From Aestuariivirga sp. (lineage in GTDB: Bacteria; Pseudomonadota; Alphaproteobacteria; Rhizobiales; Aestuariivirgaceae), in assembly GCF_020252395.1 (NCBI RefSeq), contig NZ_JADCDB010000028.1, positions 107,654 through 171,653 on the forward strand: a stretch of 64,000 nt of DNA, in the 5' to 3' direction. The position numbers were made by a program, and so were the translations under genes. Below are positions 43,216 through 52,672 of the stretch, one piece after another. The number at the start of each line of letters is the position of its first letter. Positions within the stretch are counted from its first letter, which is position 1. A model generated the notes under the pieces. It saw nothing but the letters and a program-made list of their open reading frames with translations. It was not told where the DNA came from and searched no databases.

Positions 43216-44790
43216 TTATTGCGAAGGGTCAGCCTGGCCGAGCTGGACGGCAGGCTTCAAGGGGGTGAGCAGGCTGCCCTTGCCTTCGCGGTTGACGACC
43301 TGCATGTCGCCCTTGCCGGGGGCTGATTCCTGAAGGCTGGGCGCCATCTGGGCGATGGCGAGGCGCTGGGGCTGCGGCTCCTGGGCCCCGGCCTCGGCGG
43401 CGCCGGGCAGAATGGCGGCAACCGAGGCCGAACCGGCGGAGAATTGCTGCGGCGCGCCGTCACGGCGCACGGCCCTGTTCGTGTCGAACACCAGCTGTGC
43501 CGGCCACCAGAACAGGTCGTCGCCCGAAGCCGAGGCCGTGATGGTGCGGATGGTGGGGACGTTCTGCGCGTCGCCGTTCTCGATGTCCTCGGTGAGGCTG
43601 GTCTTTTCGGCGCCGTTCGCTTCGAGCGAGGCGGTGTCCGTCATGCTTTCGGGTGCGATCACCACGCCCTGCGAGTTGCCGGCCACCGGCGAGGCGCGCT
43701 CGGTGGGATCGGGAGGGGGCGCCGAGGCCGGCTCGATATTCATGTTGACCGCGGCCATCATCAGCACCTCGATCGGCTTGGGGCGCGGCTTCGGCGTGGG
43801 ATAGCCTTGGTTCACGCCATCGGCATCGGCGATGACGGCCTCGGAGGCGCCGCCGTTGTCCTCGGCCGTCTCTGCGGTCTCGGCGGTCTCGGGCTTGAGT
43901 TTGGGCTTGGCGGGGGCTGCCGCCGCGTCCTCGCTCATGCCGGCCAGTTCCTCGTCGTCGCCGTTCGAATAGGCGGTCTCGAGCGGGATCTTCTTCCTGG
44001 CGGAGAGCTGCTTCACGTTCTCGGCATCGCCCTCGTCGTCACCCTCCATCTGGGAGGGGAGGCGGGCGGCGGTCGGGTCAGCCTCTGCGACCATCACCTC
44101 CGGCACGGCCTTCGTGCCGTTCTTGTTGAGACGCGCGCCCACCGTCTTGCGGTAGTCGCGCATGATCTTGGCCATCTGGTAGCTCGAGATGGCGGGACCC
44201 CAGTGCCGCACATTGCCGGAGTCGATGTGGAGGAAGCCGGTGGGGCCCGCGCCGGAAGAATAATAGCCGACGCCGCCCACCTGGCGCACCAGCGCCGAAT
44301 TGCGGATCTTGACGGTCGGAACGTCCGGGAAATAGAGGTCGATGGCCTGGCCCACCATATGCTGGCTCTTGCGCGCCACGTTGCGGCCGACCTTCTTGAG
44401 GAAGGCGTTGGTCTTGGGGCTGCGGTAGCCGCAGACGATGTGGATCGGCGCCTTGCTCCCCAAGTCGGCGTGGAGTTCCCACATCAGGTCGATGGTGCGC
44501 GGCGAGATGGTGATCACCTCGTTACGGCGCCAGTCGCGCATCAAATAATTGATCTTCTTCATGGCGGACGGGATGTATCTGCCGTCCTTCATATAGGTGA
44601 TGGTGAGGCTTTCCTTGGTGTGGACGTGGTAGAGCGAGAGGGTGCGCGTCTCGCCGCCGGAATGGGCCGTGCCATTCATGTTGAGGAACACGCCAGCGCC
44701 AAACGCCATCGCAACGGCGGTGGTGACGGCGAGCTTCTTCCAGCGGTTCAATGCATTGCGAAGTCCGGCTTCCCTGCAATCCAAACCCAT
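43216..44790 (-). CDS. DUF882 (YcbK-like, peptidase M15-type) envelope protein
   Basis: About 524 residues. A signal anchor (LAVTTAVAMAFGAGVFL) is followed by the DUF882 domain (about 60-215) with metal-ligand pattern SQHMVGQAIDLYF and FLHIDSGNVRHW, as in D,D-/L,D-carboxypeptidase-like M15 proteins. The remaining 300 residues are a low-complexity tail rich in Ala, Glu and Pro. It likely cleaves peptidoglycan stems or crosslinks in the periplasm. The start is uncertain (ATG at 44790, possible earlier TTG at 44844). An exact CtrA box lies 148 bp upstream, so cell-cycle control is likely. Confidence 0.82.
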   Translation of the reverse strand: MGLDCREAGLRNALNRWKKLAVTTAVAMAFGAGVFLNMNGTAHSGGETRTLSLYHVHTKESLTITYMKDGRYIPSAMKKINYLMRDWRRNEVITISPRTIDLMWELHADLGSKAPIHIVCGYRSPKTNAFLKKVGRNVARKSQHMVGQAIDLYFPDVPTVKIRNSALVRQVGGVGYYSSGAGPTGFLHIDSGNVRHWGPAISSYQMAKIMRDYRKTVGARLNKNGTKAVPEVMVAEADPTAARLPSQMEGDDEGDAENVKQLSARKKIPLETAYSNGDDEELAGMSEDAAAAPAKPKLKPETAETAETAEDNGGASEAVIADADGVNQGYPTPKPRPKPIEVLMMAAVNMNIEPASAPPPDPTERASPVAGNSQGVVIAPESMTDTASLEANGAEKTSLTEDIENGDAQNVPTIRTITASASGDDLFWWPAQLVFDTNRAVRRDGAPQQFSAGSASVAAILPGAAEAGAQEPQPQRLAIAQMAPSLQESAPGKGDMQVVNREGKGSLLTPLKPAVQLGQADPSQ

Positions 44791-44937
44791 ACCCCACTTA
44801 CAACCGGTGTTCCGGTTCCTCTGGTGCTTCGTCCAGCCCGCCAATCCCCTGCAAGGGTCGGCTTACACTGAAATCGCGTTTCGAACAAGAATGAGGCCAC
44901 CATGAGGCGGCATTCGGACGATCGTAAATGGGTATGT

Positions 44938-44952
44938 TTAACAGGGACTTAA
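44938..44952. promoter_or_regulatory. Exact CtrA box (TTAA-N7-TTAA) upstream of the DUF882 gene
   Basis: TTAA at 44938-44941 and TTAAC at 44949-44953 are separated by 7 bases. The site is in the 262-bp region between the end of the L,D-transpeptidase gene and the DUF882 start, so it can only serve the DUF882 gene. Confidence 0.62.
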
Positions 44953-45052
44953 CGAAGGACAGGTGCAGTCCCTACAACTTGAGATTGAAATCAAGCTCGC
45001 GGTGCCCGAAGAATTTCCAGCGTTTTTTACCGTAGCGCGACCCCGCCGGCTT

Positions 45053-46963
45053 TCAGCGCTGCGCCAGCAGCCTCGCCGTGCGGGCGTTTTCGAGCGGATT
45101 GTCGCGGCCATAGATGTCGTTGAAGTAGACGATATTGCCCTGCTTGTCCGGCCAGGCGGTGAAATAGACGATATGGACGGGAAGTTTCTGCTTCAGGCGC
45201 ACCGTCTCGCTGGCCTTGCGTTCGACCTTGGCGGCGACCTCCTCCGGCGTCCAGCCGAGCACCACGGCTGCGAACTCGCGCGGATTCTGGACGCGCACGC
45301 AACCATGGCTGAAGGCGCGCACGTCCTTCTCGAAGAGATCGCGCGAGGGCGTATCGTGCATGTAGATGTCATGCGAATTGGGGAACAGGAACTTGATCTC
45401 GCCAAGAGCATTCTTGGCGCCCGGCGGCTGCTGGATGCCATAGGGCACCTTGGAGCCGTAACTGCCCCAGCTCACGGAGCGCGAGGGCACCACCTTGCCC
45501 TGCTGGTTCACCACCTTGAAGCCCTGCTTGTCGAGATAGGCCGGGTCACGCCGGAGCTTGGGCAGATACTCATGCGCGATGATCGACGGCGGAACGCCCC
45601 AGGAGGGGTTGAACACCACCATCTCCATCTCGTCGTTGAACACCGCCGTCTGGGTGTCGGGCTTGCCGACGATGACGCGGGTCTGCCACTCGGGCTGGCC
45701 ATCCTTCATCACGGTTGCCTCAAAGGCCGCCTGGTTGACGAAAACATAGCGGCGGCCAAGGTCGCGCGGCAGCCAGCGGATGCGCTCCATGTTGCCGAGC
45801 AGCTTGCCGATGCTGCCGTCCCCGCCGGACCCGTTGAGGGCGGCGACCGTCTGCGGGCCAAGCGCGCCTGTCACCTTGATGCCGGCCTGCTGCTGGAACA
45901 GGCGGAGCTGCGCCGACGTCCCGGCATCGAGCGTCTCGGGGTCCGCCCCCCCGGGAACCTCGGCGGTGAAGCCCAGCGCGGACAAGCGCGCCCGGACGGA
46001 GGGAATGCGTTCGTCAGCCTCGCCCTTCTTGACGATGGCGCCATCCGCAATCTTGGCCTGTGGCGGCGCCGCTTGTCCGGCGCGAAATTCCGCCAGCGCC
46101 TTCTTCATCGCGGCATAGGCGGGATGGGTGGGGTGCAGTGACTGGAGATACTGCACGGGGAAGGGCGTGTTGGCGATGACATTGATGGCCTTGTCAGGCG
46201 CCACCCATGGCGGCTGCAGATCGTTGTAGCGCGACAGCCGGGCCGGATCGAACTGGCCGCCCGAGGCATCATGCGCATAGCGCAGTGCGGCCGCAGACAA
46301 GTCGATATCGAGCCGCGCCATGGCGGCGGGATCGGCCTCGGGGAGCGGCGCGTCGAAGCCGGCAAGGCCGGTGGGCAGGTAGCTCTGCGGCTCGAGGCCC
46401 TCATCGCCGGCCCGCGCCAGAAGCTTCAGCACGTCCTTGCCGCGCTCCGAAAGCCTGCCGCCTTCGAGCCAGATGGGGCGAAAGGAACGCGCGGCATATT
46501 GCGCGGCCAGCGCATCGCGCGCCGCCGGCAGAACCCGGACGGCCGGGTTGCCGGAGACGAGCTGGTCATAGATCGCGGCGGCATCCGGCGCGGCGGGGCG
46601 CGCCCCGCCGGGGGCGAGGCCGGAGAGGGGAACGAGCTTTGGCGGCACATAGGTGAGGTTGCCCATGCCGAGGCCCGGGATGCCGTCTTGCGGATCGGTG
46701 TCGGCGATCGCCGCCCGCCCGGGCGCGCCCTGCCGCGGCTTGCGCCCGTCGGAGAAGAGGCCGTCCTTGAAGCTGCCGAACCCGGAACTGCGCCGCCGCG
46801 CGGGCTGGCCGCCGGCATCCTGGTTGCCGAAGCCGCCGAACAGCGACTCGATAAGGCCGGGCCTGGGCTTCCTGCCGCTGTTTGCAGCGTCGGCCTGGGC
46901 CGGTGCGGCGAGCAACAGCGCGGACACGGCGGCAACGATACCCGGCCTGACAAACATCTGCAT
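45053..46963 (-). CDS. L,D-transpeptidase, YcbB-like
   Basis: About 636 residues. After a signal peptide (IVAAVSALLLAAPAQA) and a low-complexity linker come a scaffold domain (about 160-310), a peptidoglycan-binding-like domain (about 325-380, VRARLSALGF...LRLFQQQAGIKVTG) and the YkuD catalytic domain (about 410-600) with the active-site motif SHGCVR (Cys near 556). It forms 3-3 crosslinks in peptidoglycan, the main crosslink type in polar-growing rhizobia. The ATG at 46963 follows AGGTG; the in-frame GTG at 46978 is less likely. Confidence 0.92.
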   Translation of the reverse strand: MQMFVRPGIVAAVSALLLAAPAQADAANSGRKPRPGLIESLFGGFGNQDAGGQPARRRSSGFGSFKDGLFSDGRKPRQGAPGRAAIADTDPQDGIPGLGMGNLTYVPPKLVPLSGLAPGGARPAAPDAAAIYDQLVSGNPAVRVLPAARDALAAQYAARSFRPIWLEGGRLSERGKDVLKLLARAGDEGLEPQSYLPTGLAGFDAPLPEADPAAMARLDIDLSAAALRYAHDASGGQFDPARLSRYNDLQPPWVAPDKAINVIANTPFPVQYLQSLHPTHPAYAAMKKALAEFRAGQAAPPQAKIADGAIVKKGEADERIPSVRARLSALGFTAEVPGGADPETLDAGTSAQLRLFQQQAGIKVTGALGPQTVAALNGSGGDGSIGKLLGNMERIRWLPRDLGRRYVFVNQAAFEATVMKDGQPEWQTRVIVGKPDTQTAVFNDEMEMVVFNPSWGVPPSIIAHEYLPKLRRDPAYLDKQGFKVVNQQGKVVPSRSVSWGSYGSKVPYGIQQPPGAKNALGEIKFLFPNSHDIYMHDTPSRDLFEKDVRAFSHGCVRVQNPREFAAVVLGWTPEEVAAKVERKASETVRLKQKLPVHIVYFTAWPDKQGNIVYFNDIYGRDNPLENARTARLLAQR

Positions 46964-47070
46964 GAAATTCACCTGCACGGCTCACACACCGGCCCTGTTC
47001 ACAGCGCCAGCGCGACAGAAAGTCAAATCACACTCAATTGCAAGCCAATTGCCGGAATTGTGGATAGGTT

Positions 47071-48576
47071 TTAACCGCCGGAGGCCTCGTCCAGCCCCAG
47101 GTCCTTCATCCGCCTGTAGAGGGTGGAGCGGCCGATACCCAGCTTGCGCGCCACTTCCGACATCTGGCCCTGGTAGCGGGCGAGCGCCAGGCGGATCATG
47201 TCGGCCTCAACCTCCTCGAGCTTGCGGATGTGACCGCCCTCGGTGACCACCGGAATGCCGAAGGCCACGCCATCGGCCACCGCGGTGGAGCCCTTGGGCA
47301 GGCCGGAGCCGCCGGCGATGGCGGCCGCACCCCGCGGCAGCTCCGGCTTCGGCGCCAGCTGCGGGGCAGGGGGGATCTTGATCTCATAGCCTTCGACGAG
47401 GGAGGCGATCTGCGGGAAATCCTCGACGTCCAGGCGGCCGCCTTCGCACAGCACCATGGCGCGGAACACAGTGTTCTCGAGTTGGCGGACGTTGCCGGGC
47501 CAGCTATAGGCGCGCAGCAGGCCGAGAGCCTCGGGCGTGATGCCGCGCACCTTGCGGCCCTCTTCGGCGGCGAAGCGCGTCACGAAATGGTCGACGAGGG
47601 CGGGAATGTCTTCCTTACGGTCGCGCAGCGGCGGCACCATGATGGGGAAAACGTTCAGCCGGTAATAGAGATCCTCGCGGAACTGCCCGGCCTTCACCAT
47701 CTCGATCATGTTGCGGTTGGTGGCCGAGATGAGGCGGATGTTGACCTTCACCGGGCGGCGCGCGCCGACCGGGTCGACCTCGCCCTCCTGGATGGCGCGC
47801 AGTAGCTTCACCTGCATGTCGAACGGCAGTTCCGCCACCTCGTCGAGGAACAGCGTGCCGCTGTCGGCCTCCTGGAACTTGCCCATGTGCTTCGACGTGG
47901 CGCCGCTGAAGGCGCCCTTCTCGTGACCGAAGAGAATCGATTCCACCAGGCTTTCAGGAATGGCGCCGCAATTGACGGCGACGAAGGGGCGGCCCGCCCG
48001 GTCGCTCTCGCCCTGGATGGCGCGGGCGATCATCTCCTTGCCCACACCGGATTCTCCCTCAATAAGAACAGGGATCGCGGATTGCGCGGCGCGGCGGCCC
48101 AGCCGCAGTACGTTGGACATGGCGGGAGCGGAGGCGATGAGGTCCGAGAAGCTGAGCGCGCCGCCGACCTTCTTGTTCAGCCGCTTGACTTCCTCGGTGA
48201 GGGCGTTGACCTTGAGCAGATTCTGCACCGATGCCCTGAGGCGCTCCGGGCTCACCGGCTTCACCACGAAATCGTCCGCACCGGCGCGCATCGCCTTGAT
48301 CACGGTTTCGATCGAGCCTTGCGCGGTCTGCACGATGACGGGCAGGTCGCCGCGGATCGCCTGCAGGCGCTCGAGGAATTCGAGCCCCGTCATCTCCGGC
48401 ATGTTGAGATCGAGGATGATCAGTTCGATCGTTCCGCCGGAGTGGCTCTTCAGCACATCAAGCGCCTTCAGGCCTCCGTCCACCGGCATCGGGTCGCAGC
48501 CGAAGCGGCGCACCATTTCCTCAAGAATTCTGCGTTGAGCCGGATCGTCTTCGACGATGAGAACGCGGACAGCCAT
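47071..48576 (-). CDS. Sigma-54-dependent response regulator (NtrC family) with GAFSGA variant
   Basis: The protein has 501 residues. An N-terminal receiver has phospho-acceptor Asp56 (IILDLNMPEMTG). The central AAA+ domain has Walker A GESGVGKE (174-181) and Walker B TLFLDE (241-246), and the C-terminus carries a Fis-type helix-turn-helix (MSEVARKLGIGRSTLYRRMKDLG). The sigma-54 contact loop, normally GAFTGA, reads GAFSGA (221-226). A histidine kinase is not adjacent. It should activate sigma-54 promoters in response to an unknown signal. No sigma-54 promoter is obvious in the flanks. Confidence 0.9.
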   Translation of the reverse strand: MAVRVLIVEDDPAQRRILEEMVRRFGCDPMPVDGGLKALDVLKSHSGGTIELIILDLNMPEMTGLEFLERLQAIRGDLPVIVQTAQGSIETVIKAMRAGADDFVVKPVSPERLRASVQNLLKVNALTEEVKRLNKKVGGALSFSDLIASAPAMSNVLRLGRRAAQSAIPVLIEGESGVGKEMIARAIQGESDRAGRPFVAVNCGAIPESLVESILFGHEKGAFSGATSKHMGKFQEADSGTLFLDEVAELPFDMQVKLLRAIQEGEVDPVGARRPVKVNIRLISATNRNMIEMVKAGQFREDLYYRLNVFPIMVPPLRDRKEDIPALVDHFVTRFAAEEGRKVRGITPEALGLLRAYSWPGNVRQLENTVFRAMVLCEGGRLDVEDFPQIASLVEGYEIKIPPAPQLAPKPELPRGAAAIAGGSGLPKGSTAVADGVAFGIPVVTEGGHIRKLEEVEADMIRLALARYQGQMSEVARKLGIGRSTLYRRMKDLGLDEASGG

Positions 48577-48821
48577 GCGCCTGTGGTTTTCTTCTTTGTA
48601 TATTTCTTACCGCGGACCAGGCGGCCCGGATGCAGCGTCCGGGCTGGGGGAGCGACTCGCCTCTTCCTTGCCCCCAGGGTGACAGGCGAGGGTAAAGGCG
48701 GCGTTAATGGAGAGGTGCATTTGGATACACGTGCAATCGATTGAAACAATGTTCCTTTCTTGAGTCCTGTCATGGCGCGGCAGCATAGGATAAGCAGAAT
48801 GCGCAACCGGGAGGAGATATC

Positions 48822-50633
48822 TTGAACCCGATCCGCGTCGGCCTGTTCGTCGTTGCGGCCGCCGGCCTCGCCGGCGGGCTGCTGGCGCCTTTGGTGGGGC
48901 TTGGCGCTGTCCAGAGCTGGATCTGGGGCGTTCCCGCTGGTGCTGTGCTTGCGGTGCTGCTCTACGAGATCGTCACTTCGCTGCTCGAGGGTGAGGTGGG
49001 GCTCGACCTCGTGGCGGGCATTTCGATCTCGGCGGCGCTGGCCTTTGGCGAGACGCTGGCGGCGGGCGTCGTGGCGCTGATGTATGCTGGCGGCCAGCTG
49101 CTGGAGGATTATGCGGCCAACCGGGCGCGCGCCGACATGAAGGCGCTGCTGGCGCGGGCGCCAAAGACCGCGCTGCGCTACAGCGACGGACGCATCGTGG
49201 AAGTGGCCATCGACGCCATCCGGCCGGGCGACCGGCTGCTGTTGCGGCAGGGCGACATCGTGCCGGTGGACGGGCGGGTGAGCAATGGCCGCGCGCTGCT
49301 CGACATGGCGGCGCTGACGGGCGAGTCGGTTCCGGTGAAGTGTCTTGAAGGACAGGACGTGCAGTCCGGCGCGCGCTCGCTCGACACAGCCTTCGACATG
49401 GTGGCCACCAGGCCTGCCTCCGAGAGCACCTATGCCGGCATCGTGCGGTTGGTTCAGGCCGCACAGGCGGCGAAAGCGCCAATGGTTCGATTGGCCGACC
49501 GCTATGCGCTGGTGTTCCTGTTCTTTACCGTCGCGCTGGCGGGGGGCACCTGGTATTTGACGGGTGATCACATCCGCATGCTGGCGGTGCTGGTGTCGGC
49601 CACGCCATGTCCGCTCATTCTCGCGGTGCCGGTCGCCATCATCGCCGGCATGGGCAAGGCGGCGCGGCGCGGCGTACTGATGAAGGGCGGCCCGGTGCTG
49701 GAGACCATGGCGCGGGCCACCACCCTCGTCATCGACAAGACCGGCACGCTGACCAAGGGCCGCGCTGAACTTGCAGGGATCATTCCCGAAGGCCCGTGGG
49801 AGCCCGACGAGATGCTGCGCATCGCGGCTTCGCTGGAGCAGGCCTCGGCACATGTGACGGCGTCCTCGATCGTCGCTGCCGCGCAGGGACGCGGGATGAC
49901 GCTCTCCTATCCGACCGAAGTGCGCGAGACGGCGGGCGAGGGGCTCGAAGGCATCGTCGACGGCCGCCGGGTGATCGCCGGCGGGCATGACTTCGTGGCG
50001 GGCAAGCTGAAGCTCTTCGATGCCGTGCGTCCTGAACATGAACCCGGCACCGCGCTGGCGGCGCTCGCCATCGATGGCCAGCTCGCCGGCTGTTTCCTGC
50101 TGGCGGACGGCATCCGCCCGGAAACGCCGATTGCGCTGGAGCGGCTGCGGCAGGCGGGGATCACCAGGATCGTTCTCGCCTCCGGAGATTCACAGGCCGT
50201 GGTCGACCGGGTGGGTGATGGGCTGGGCCTCGACCTGCTGCGCGGCGGGCTGAAGCCCGAGGAGAAGGTTGCGATCGTCAAGGCCGAGCATCAGTCCGCC
50301 ATCACGCTGATGGTGGGCGACGGCGTCAACGATGCGCCGGCACTTGCCGTGGCCGATGTCGGCATCTCGATGGGCGCCACGGGCTCGGCGGCGGCAACCG
50401 AATCCGCCGATGTCGTGCTGCTGGTCGATGACCTCACGCGGCTCGCCGAGGGCCTGTCCGCCGCGCGGCGGGCGCGCGCTATCGCGGTGCAGAGCGTGCT
50501 TGCGGGGTTGGGCATGTCCTTCGCGGCCATGCTGGCGGCGGCCTTCGGCTACATCACCGTGGTCGAGGGCGCGCTGCTGCAGGAGGCCATTGACGTGGCG
50601 GTGATCCTCAACGCGCTCAGGGCGCTGCGGTAG
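48822..50633 (+). CDS. Heavy-metal P-type ATPase (P1B), TPCP type without metal-binding domain
   Basis: The protein has 603 residues. It contains TGES (167-170), the membrane metal motif TPCPL (261-265), the phosphorylation site DKTGT (306-310) and the hinge GDGVND (about 505). There is no N-terminal CxxC or HMA domain, no histidine-rich region and no C-terminal hemerythrin domain. TPCP is the motif of P1B-5-like pumps (Ni, Co or Fe), so the substrate is not the usual Cu or Zn. The start is a TTG at 48822, supported by GGGAGGAG ending 5 bases upstream; the only nearby ATG is in another frame. Confidence 0.88.
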   Translation: MNPIRVGLFVVAAAGLAGGLLAPLVGLGAVQSWIWGVPAGAVLAVLLYEIVTSLLEGEVGLDLVAGISISAALAFGETLAAGVVALMYAGGQLLEDYAANRARADMKALLARAPKTALRYSDGRIVEVAIDAIRPGDRLLLRQGDIVPVDGRVSNGRALLDMAALTGESVPVKCLEGQDVQSGARSLDTAFDMVATRPASESTYAGIVRLVQAAQAAKAPMVRLADRYALVFLFFTVALAGGTWYLTGDHIRMLAVLVSATPCPLILAVPVAIIAGMGKAARRGVLMKGGPVLETMARATTLVIDKTGTLTKGRAELAGIIPEGPWEPDEMLRIAASLEQASAHVTASSIVAAAQGRGMTLSYPTEVRETAGEGLEGIVDGRRVIAGGHDFVAGKLKLFDAVRPEHEPGTALAALAIDGQLAGCFLLADGIRPETPIALERLRQAGITRIVLASGDSQAVVDRVGDGLGLDLLRGGLKPEEKVAIVKAEHQSAITLMVGDGVNDAPALAVADVGISMGATGSAAATESADVVLLVDDLTRLAEGLSAARRARAIAVQSVLAGLGMSFAAMLAAAFGYITVVEGALLQEAIDVAVILNALRALR

Positions 50634-50648
50634 ATTTCGCCCTGATCG

Positions 50649-50803
50649 TCTTCTCCCGCTCCTTCAGCGGGAGAAGAAGGGACCCGTTGCGAGGCAACGG
50701 GGAGATGAGGGACATGTGCAGGGCGCCTCAGTGCCGAGCCCGCTGTCCCTCACCTCCCCCAACTGCGTTGGGGTCCCTTCCTCTCCCGCGCGGCGGGAGA
50801 GGA
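50649..50803. repeat. Compound palindromic repeat, copy 1
   Basis: The element is 155 bp with four hairpins in order: A (TCTTCTCCCGCT/AGCGGGAGAAGA), B (CCCGTTGC/GCAACGGG), a variable centre of about 50 bases, C (CCCCAAC/GTTGGGG) and D (TCCTCTCCCGC/GCGGGAGAGGA). A second copy in opposite orientation lies at 56446. It occupies most of the gap between the P-type ATPase and the M3 peptidase gene. Confidence 0.8.
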
Positions 50804-50896
50804 CCAAGGCACATGACGTCAATTTCATCCTCTGCGGGTTGCCGAAGCCCGCGGGCTGCGCCATATCAGCCGCTCACGCTATGCGAAGGATCCGAC

Positions 50897-52672
50897 ATGA
50901 CCGCCACCGCCGCTCTTGGACCGCTGCCCGAATGGAACCTCGCCGATCTCTATGCCTCGCCGGAGGATCCGAAATTTGCGGCGGACATGAAGAAAGGCGA
51001 GGAGCTGGCAAAGGCCTTCGCGGAGACGTATCGCGGCAGGCTGGCCTCGCTCGGAGGTGAAGGCCTGGCGGCGGCGCTGAAGGATTATGAGGCTTTGTCC
51101 GATCTTCTCGGCCGCACCGGTTCCTATGCGCAGCTTTACTATGTGGGCAACACCACCGACTCGCAACGCGGCAAGTTCTATGGCGACGTTTCGGCGAAGC
51201 TCACCGAAATTTCGACATTGTTACTGTTCTTCGAGCTCGAGCTGAACCGCATCGACGATCAGGCGCTGGCCGAGGCGATGAAAGTTCCGGCCCTGGCGCA
51301 TTACAAGCCCTGGATCGAGAACCTGCGCATGGAGAAGCCCTACCAGCTCGACGACAAGCTGGAGGAGCTGTTCCTCGAGAAGTCGCAGACCTCGTCCGCC
51401 GCATTCAACAGGCTGTTCGACGAAACCATGGCGGGCTTGCGCTTCGAGGTCGATGGCGAAAAGCTGACCCTCGAGCCCACCCTCAACATGATGCAGAGCC
51501 CGGACGAGGCGGTGCGACGCAAAGGTGCGGAGGCGCTGGCGAAGACCTTCGGCGAAAACGTGAAGCTGTTCACGCTGATCACCAACACGCTGGCCAAGGA
51601 CAAGGACATCTCCGACCGCTGGCGGGGCTTCAAGGATATTTCCGACGCACGGCATCTCTCGAACCGTGTGGAGCCGGAAGTCGTGGCGGCGCTGGTTGAA
51701 TCCGTCAGGCGCAATTACGAGAAGATCTCGCACCGCTACTATCGCATGAAGGCGAAGTGGCTGGGCAAGGACAAGCTCATGCACTGGGACCGCAACGCGC
51801 CTCTGCCGGCGGAGGACACCCGCGAGGTGCTTTGGGTCGAGGCGCAGGAGATGGTTCTGTCCGCCTACGGACAATTCGCGCCCGAGATGGCCGCAATCGC
51901 GAAATCCTTCTTCGACAAGCGCTGGATCGACGCGCCGTCGCGCCCCGGCAAGGCGCCGGGCGCCTTCGCCCACCCGACGGTTCCGTCAGCGCATCCTTAC
52001 GTGCTCTTGAACTATCTCGGCAAGACGCGGGACGTGATGACGCTGGCGCATGAGCTGGGCCATGGCGTGCACCAGGTGCTGGCGGCGCAACAGGGTGCGC
52101 TGATGGCCTCCACACCGCTCACCCTCGCCGAGACCGCGAGCGTGTTCGGCGAGATGCTGACCTTCCAGGCCATGCTGGCCAGGACTGCGGACCCCAAGAA
52201 GCGCAAGGCGCTGCTGGCCTCCAAGGTGGAGGACATGATCAACACGGTGGTCCGCCAGATCGCCTTCTACACCTTCGAGCGCAAGGTGCACGAGGCGCGC
52301 AAGGAGGGCGAGCTGACGCCCGGCCAGATCAACGCCATCTGGATGGAGGTGCAGCATGAGAGCCTGGGTGACGCCATCGCGTTCGGGCCAGGCTACGAGA
52401 CGTTCTGGACCTATATCCCGCACTTCATCCACTCGCCCTTCTATGTCTATGCCTATGCCTTCGGCGATTGCCTGGTGAATTCGCTCTATGCGCGCTACCG
52501 CGAAAGCGAGCAGGGCTTCCAGGACAAGTATTTCGAGATGCTCAAAGCCGGCGGCACCAAACACCACTCCGACCTGCTCCGCCCCTTCGGCCTCGACGCG
52601 GCGGACCCCAAGTTCTGGGACAAGGGCCTCTCGGTGATCTCCGGCATGATCGACGAGCTGGAGAAGATGTGA
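50897..52672 (+). CDS. M3 family oligoendopeptidase (PepF-like)
   Basis: A zinc peptidase of 591 residues. The catalytic HELGH (385-389) lies in MTLAHELGHGVHQVLA, and the conserved C-terminal FIHSPFYVYAYAFGDCLVNSLY is typical of the PepF branch. It degrades oligopeptides in the cytoplasm. The frame stays open upstream through the repeat, but the ATG at 50897 matches the family N-terminus (PEWNLADLYASPEDP). The stop overlaps the GTG start of the GNAT gene (GTGA). Confidence 0.94.
   Translation: MTATAALGPLPEWNLADLYASPEDPKFAADMKKGEELAKAFAETYRGRLASLGGEGLAAALKDYEALSDLLGRTGSYAQLYYVGNTTDSQRGKFYGDVSAKLTEISTLLLFFELELNRIDDQALAEAMKVPALAHYKPWIENLRMEKPYQLDDKLEELFLEKSQTSSAAFNRLFDETMAGLRFEVDGEKLTLEPTLNMMQSPDEAVRRKGAEALAKTFGENVKLFTLITNTLAKDKDISDRWRGFKDISDARHLSNRVEPEVVAALVESVRRNYEKISHRYYRMKAKWLGKDKLMHWDRNAPLPAEDTREVLWVEAQEMVLSAYGQFAPEMAAIAKSFFDKRWIDAPSRPGKAPGAFAHPTVPSAHPYVLLNYLGKTRDVMTLAHELGHGVHQVLAAQQGALMASTPLTLAETASVFGEMLTFQAMLARTADPKKRKALLASKVEDMINTVVRQIAFYTFERKVHEARKEGELTPGQINAIWMEVQHESLGDAIAFGPGYETFWTYIPHFIHSPFYVYAYAFGDCLVNSLYARYRESEQGFQDKYFEMLKAGGTKHHSDLLRPFGLDAADPKFWDKGLSVISGMIDELEKM

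Noticed and set aside
48624..48644. A 7-bp perfect hairpin (GCCCGGA/TCCGGGC) between the sigma-54 activator and the P-type ATPase.
   Set aside because: No T-run on either side and no conserved context; it could be chance in GC-rich DNA.
50687..50896. N-terminal extension of the M3 peptidase reading through the palindromic repeat.
   Set aside because: The extension is encoded by the repeat and is not protein-like; the ATG at 50897 matches the family N-terminus.
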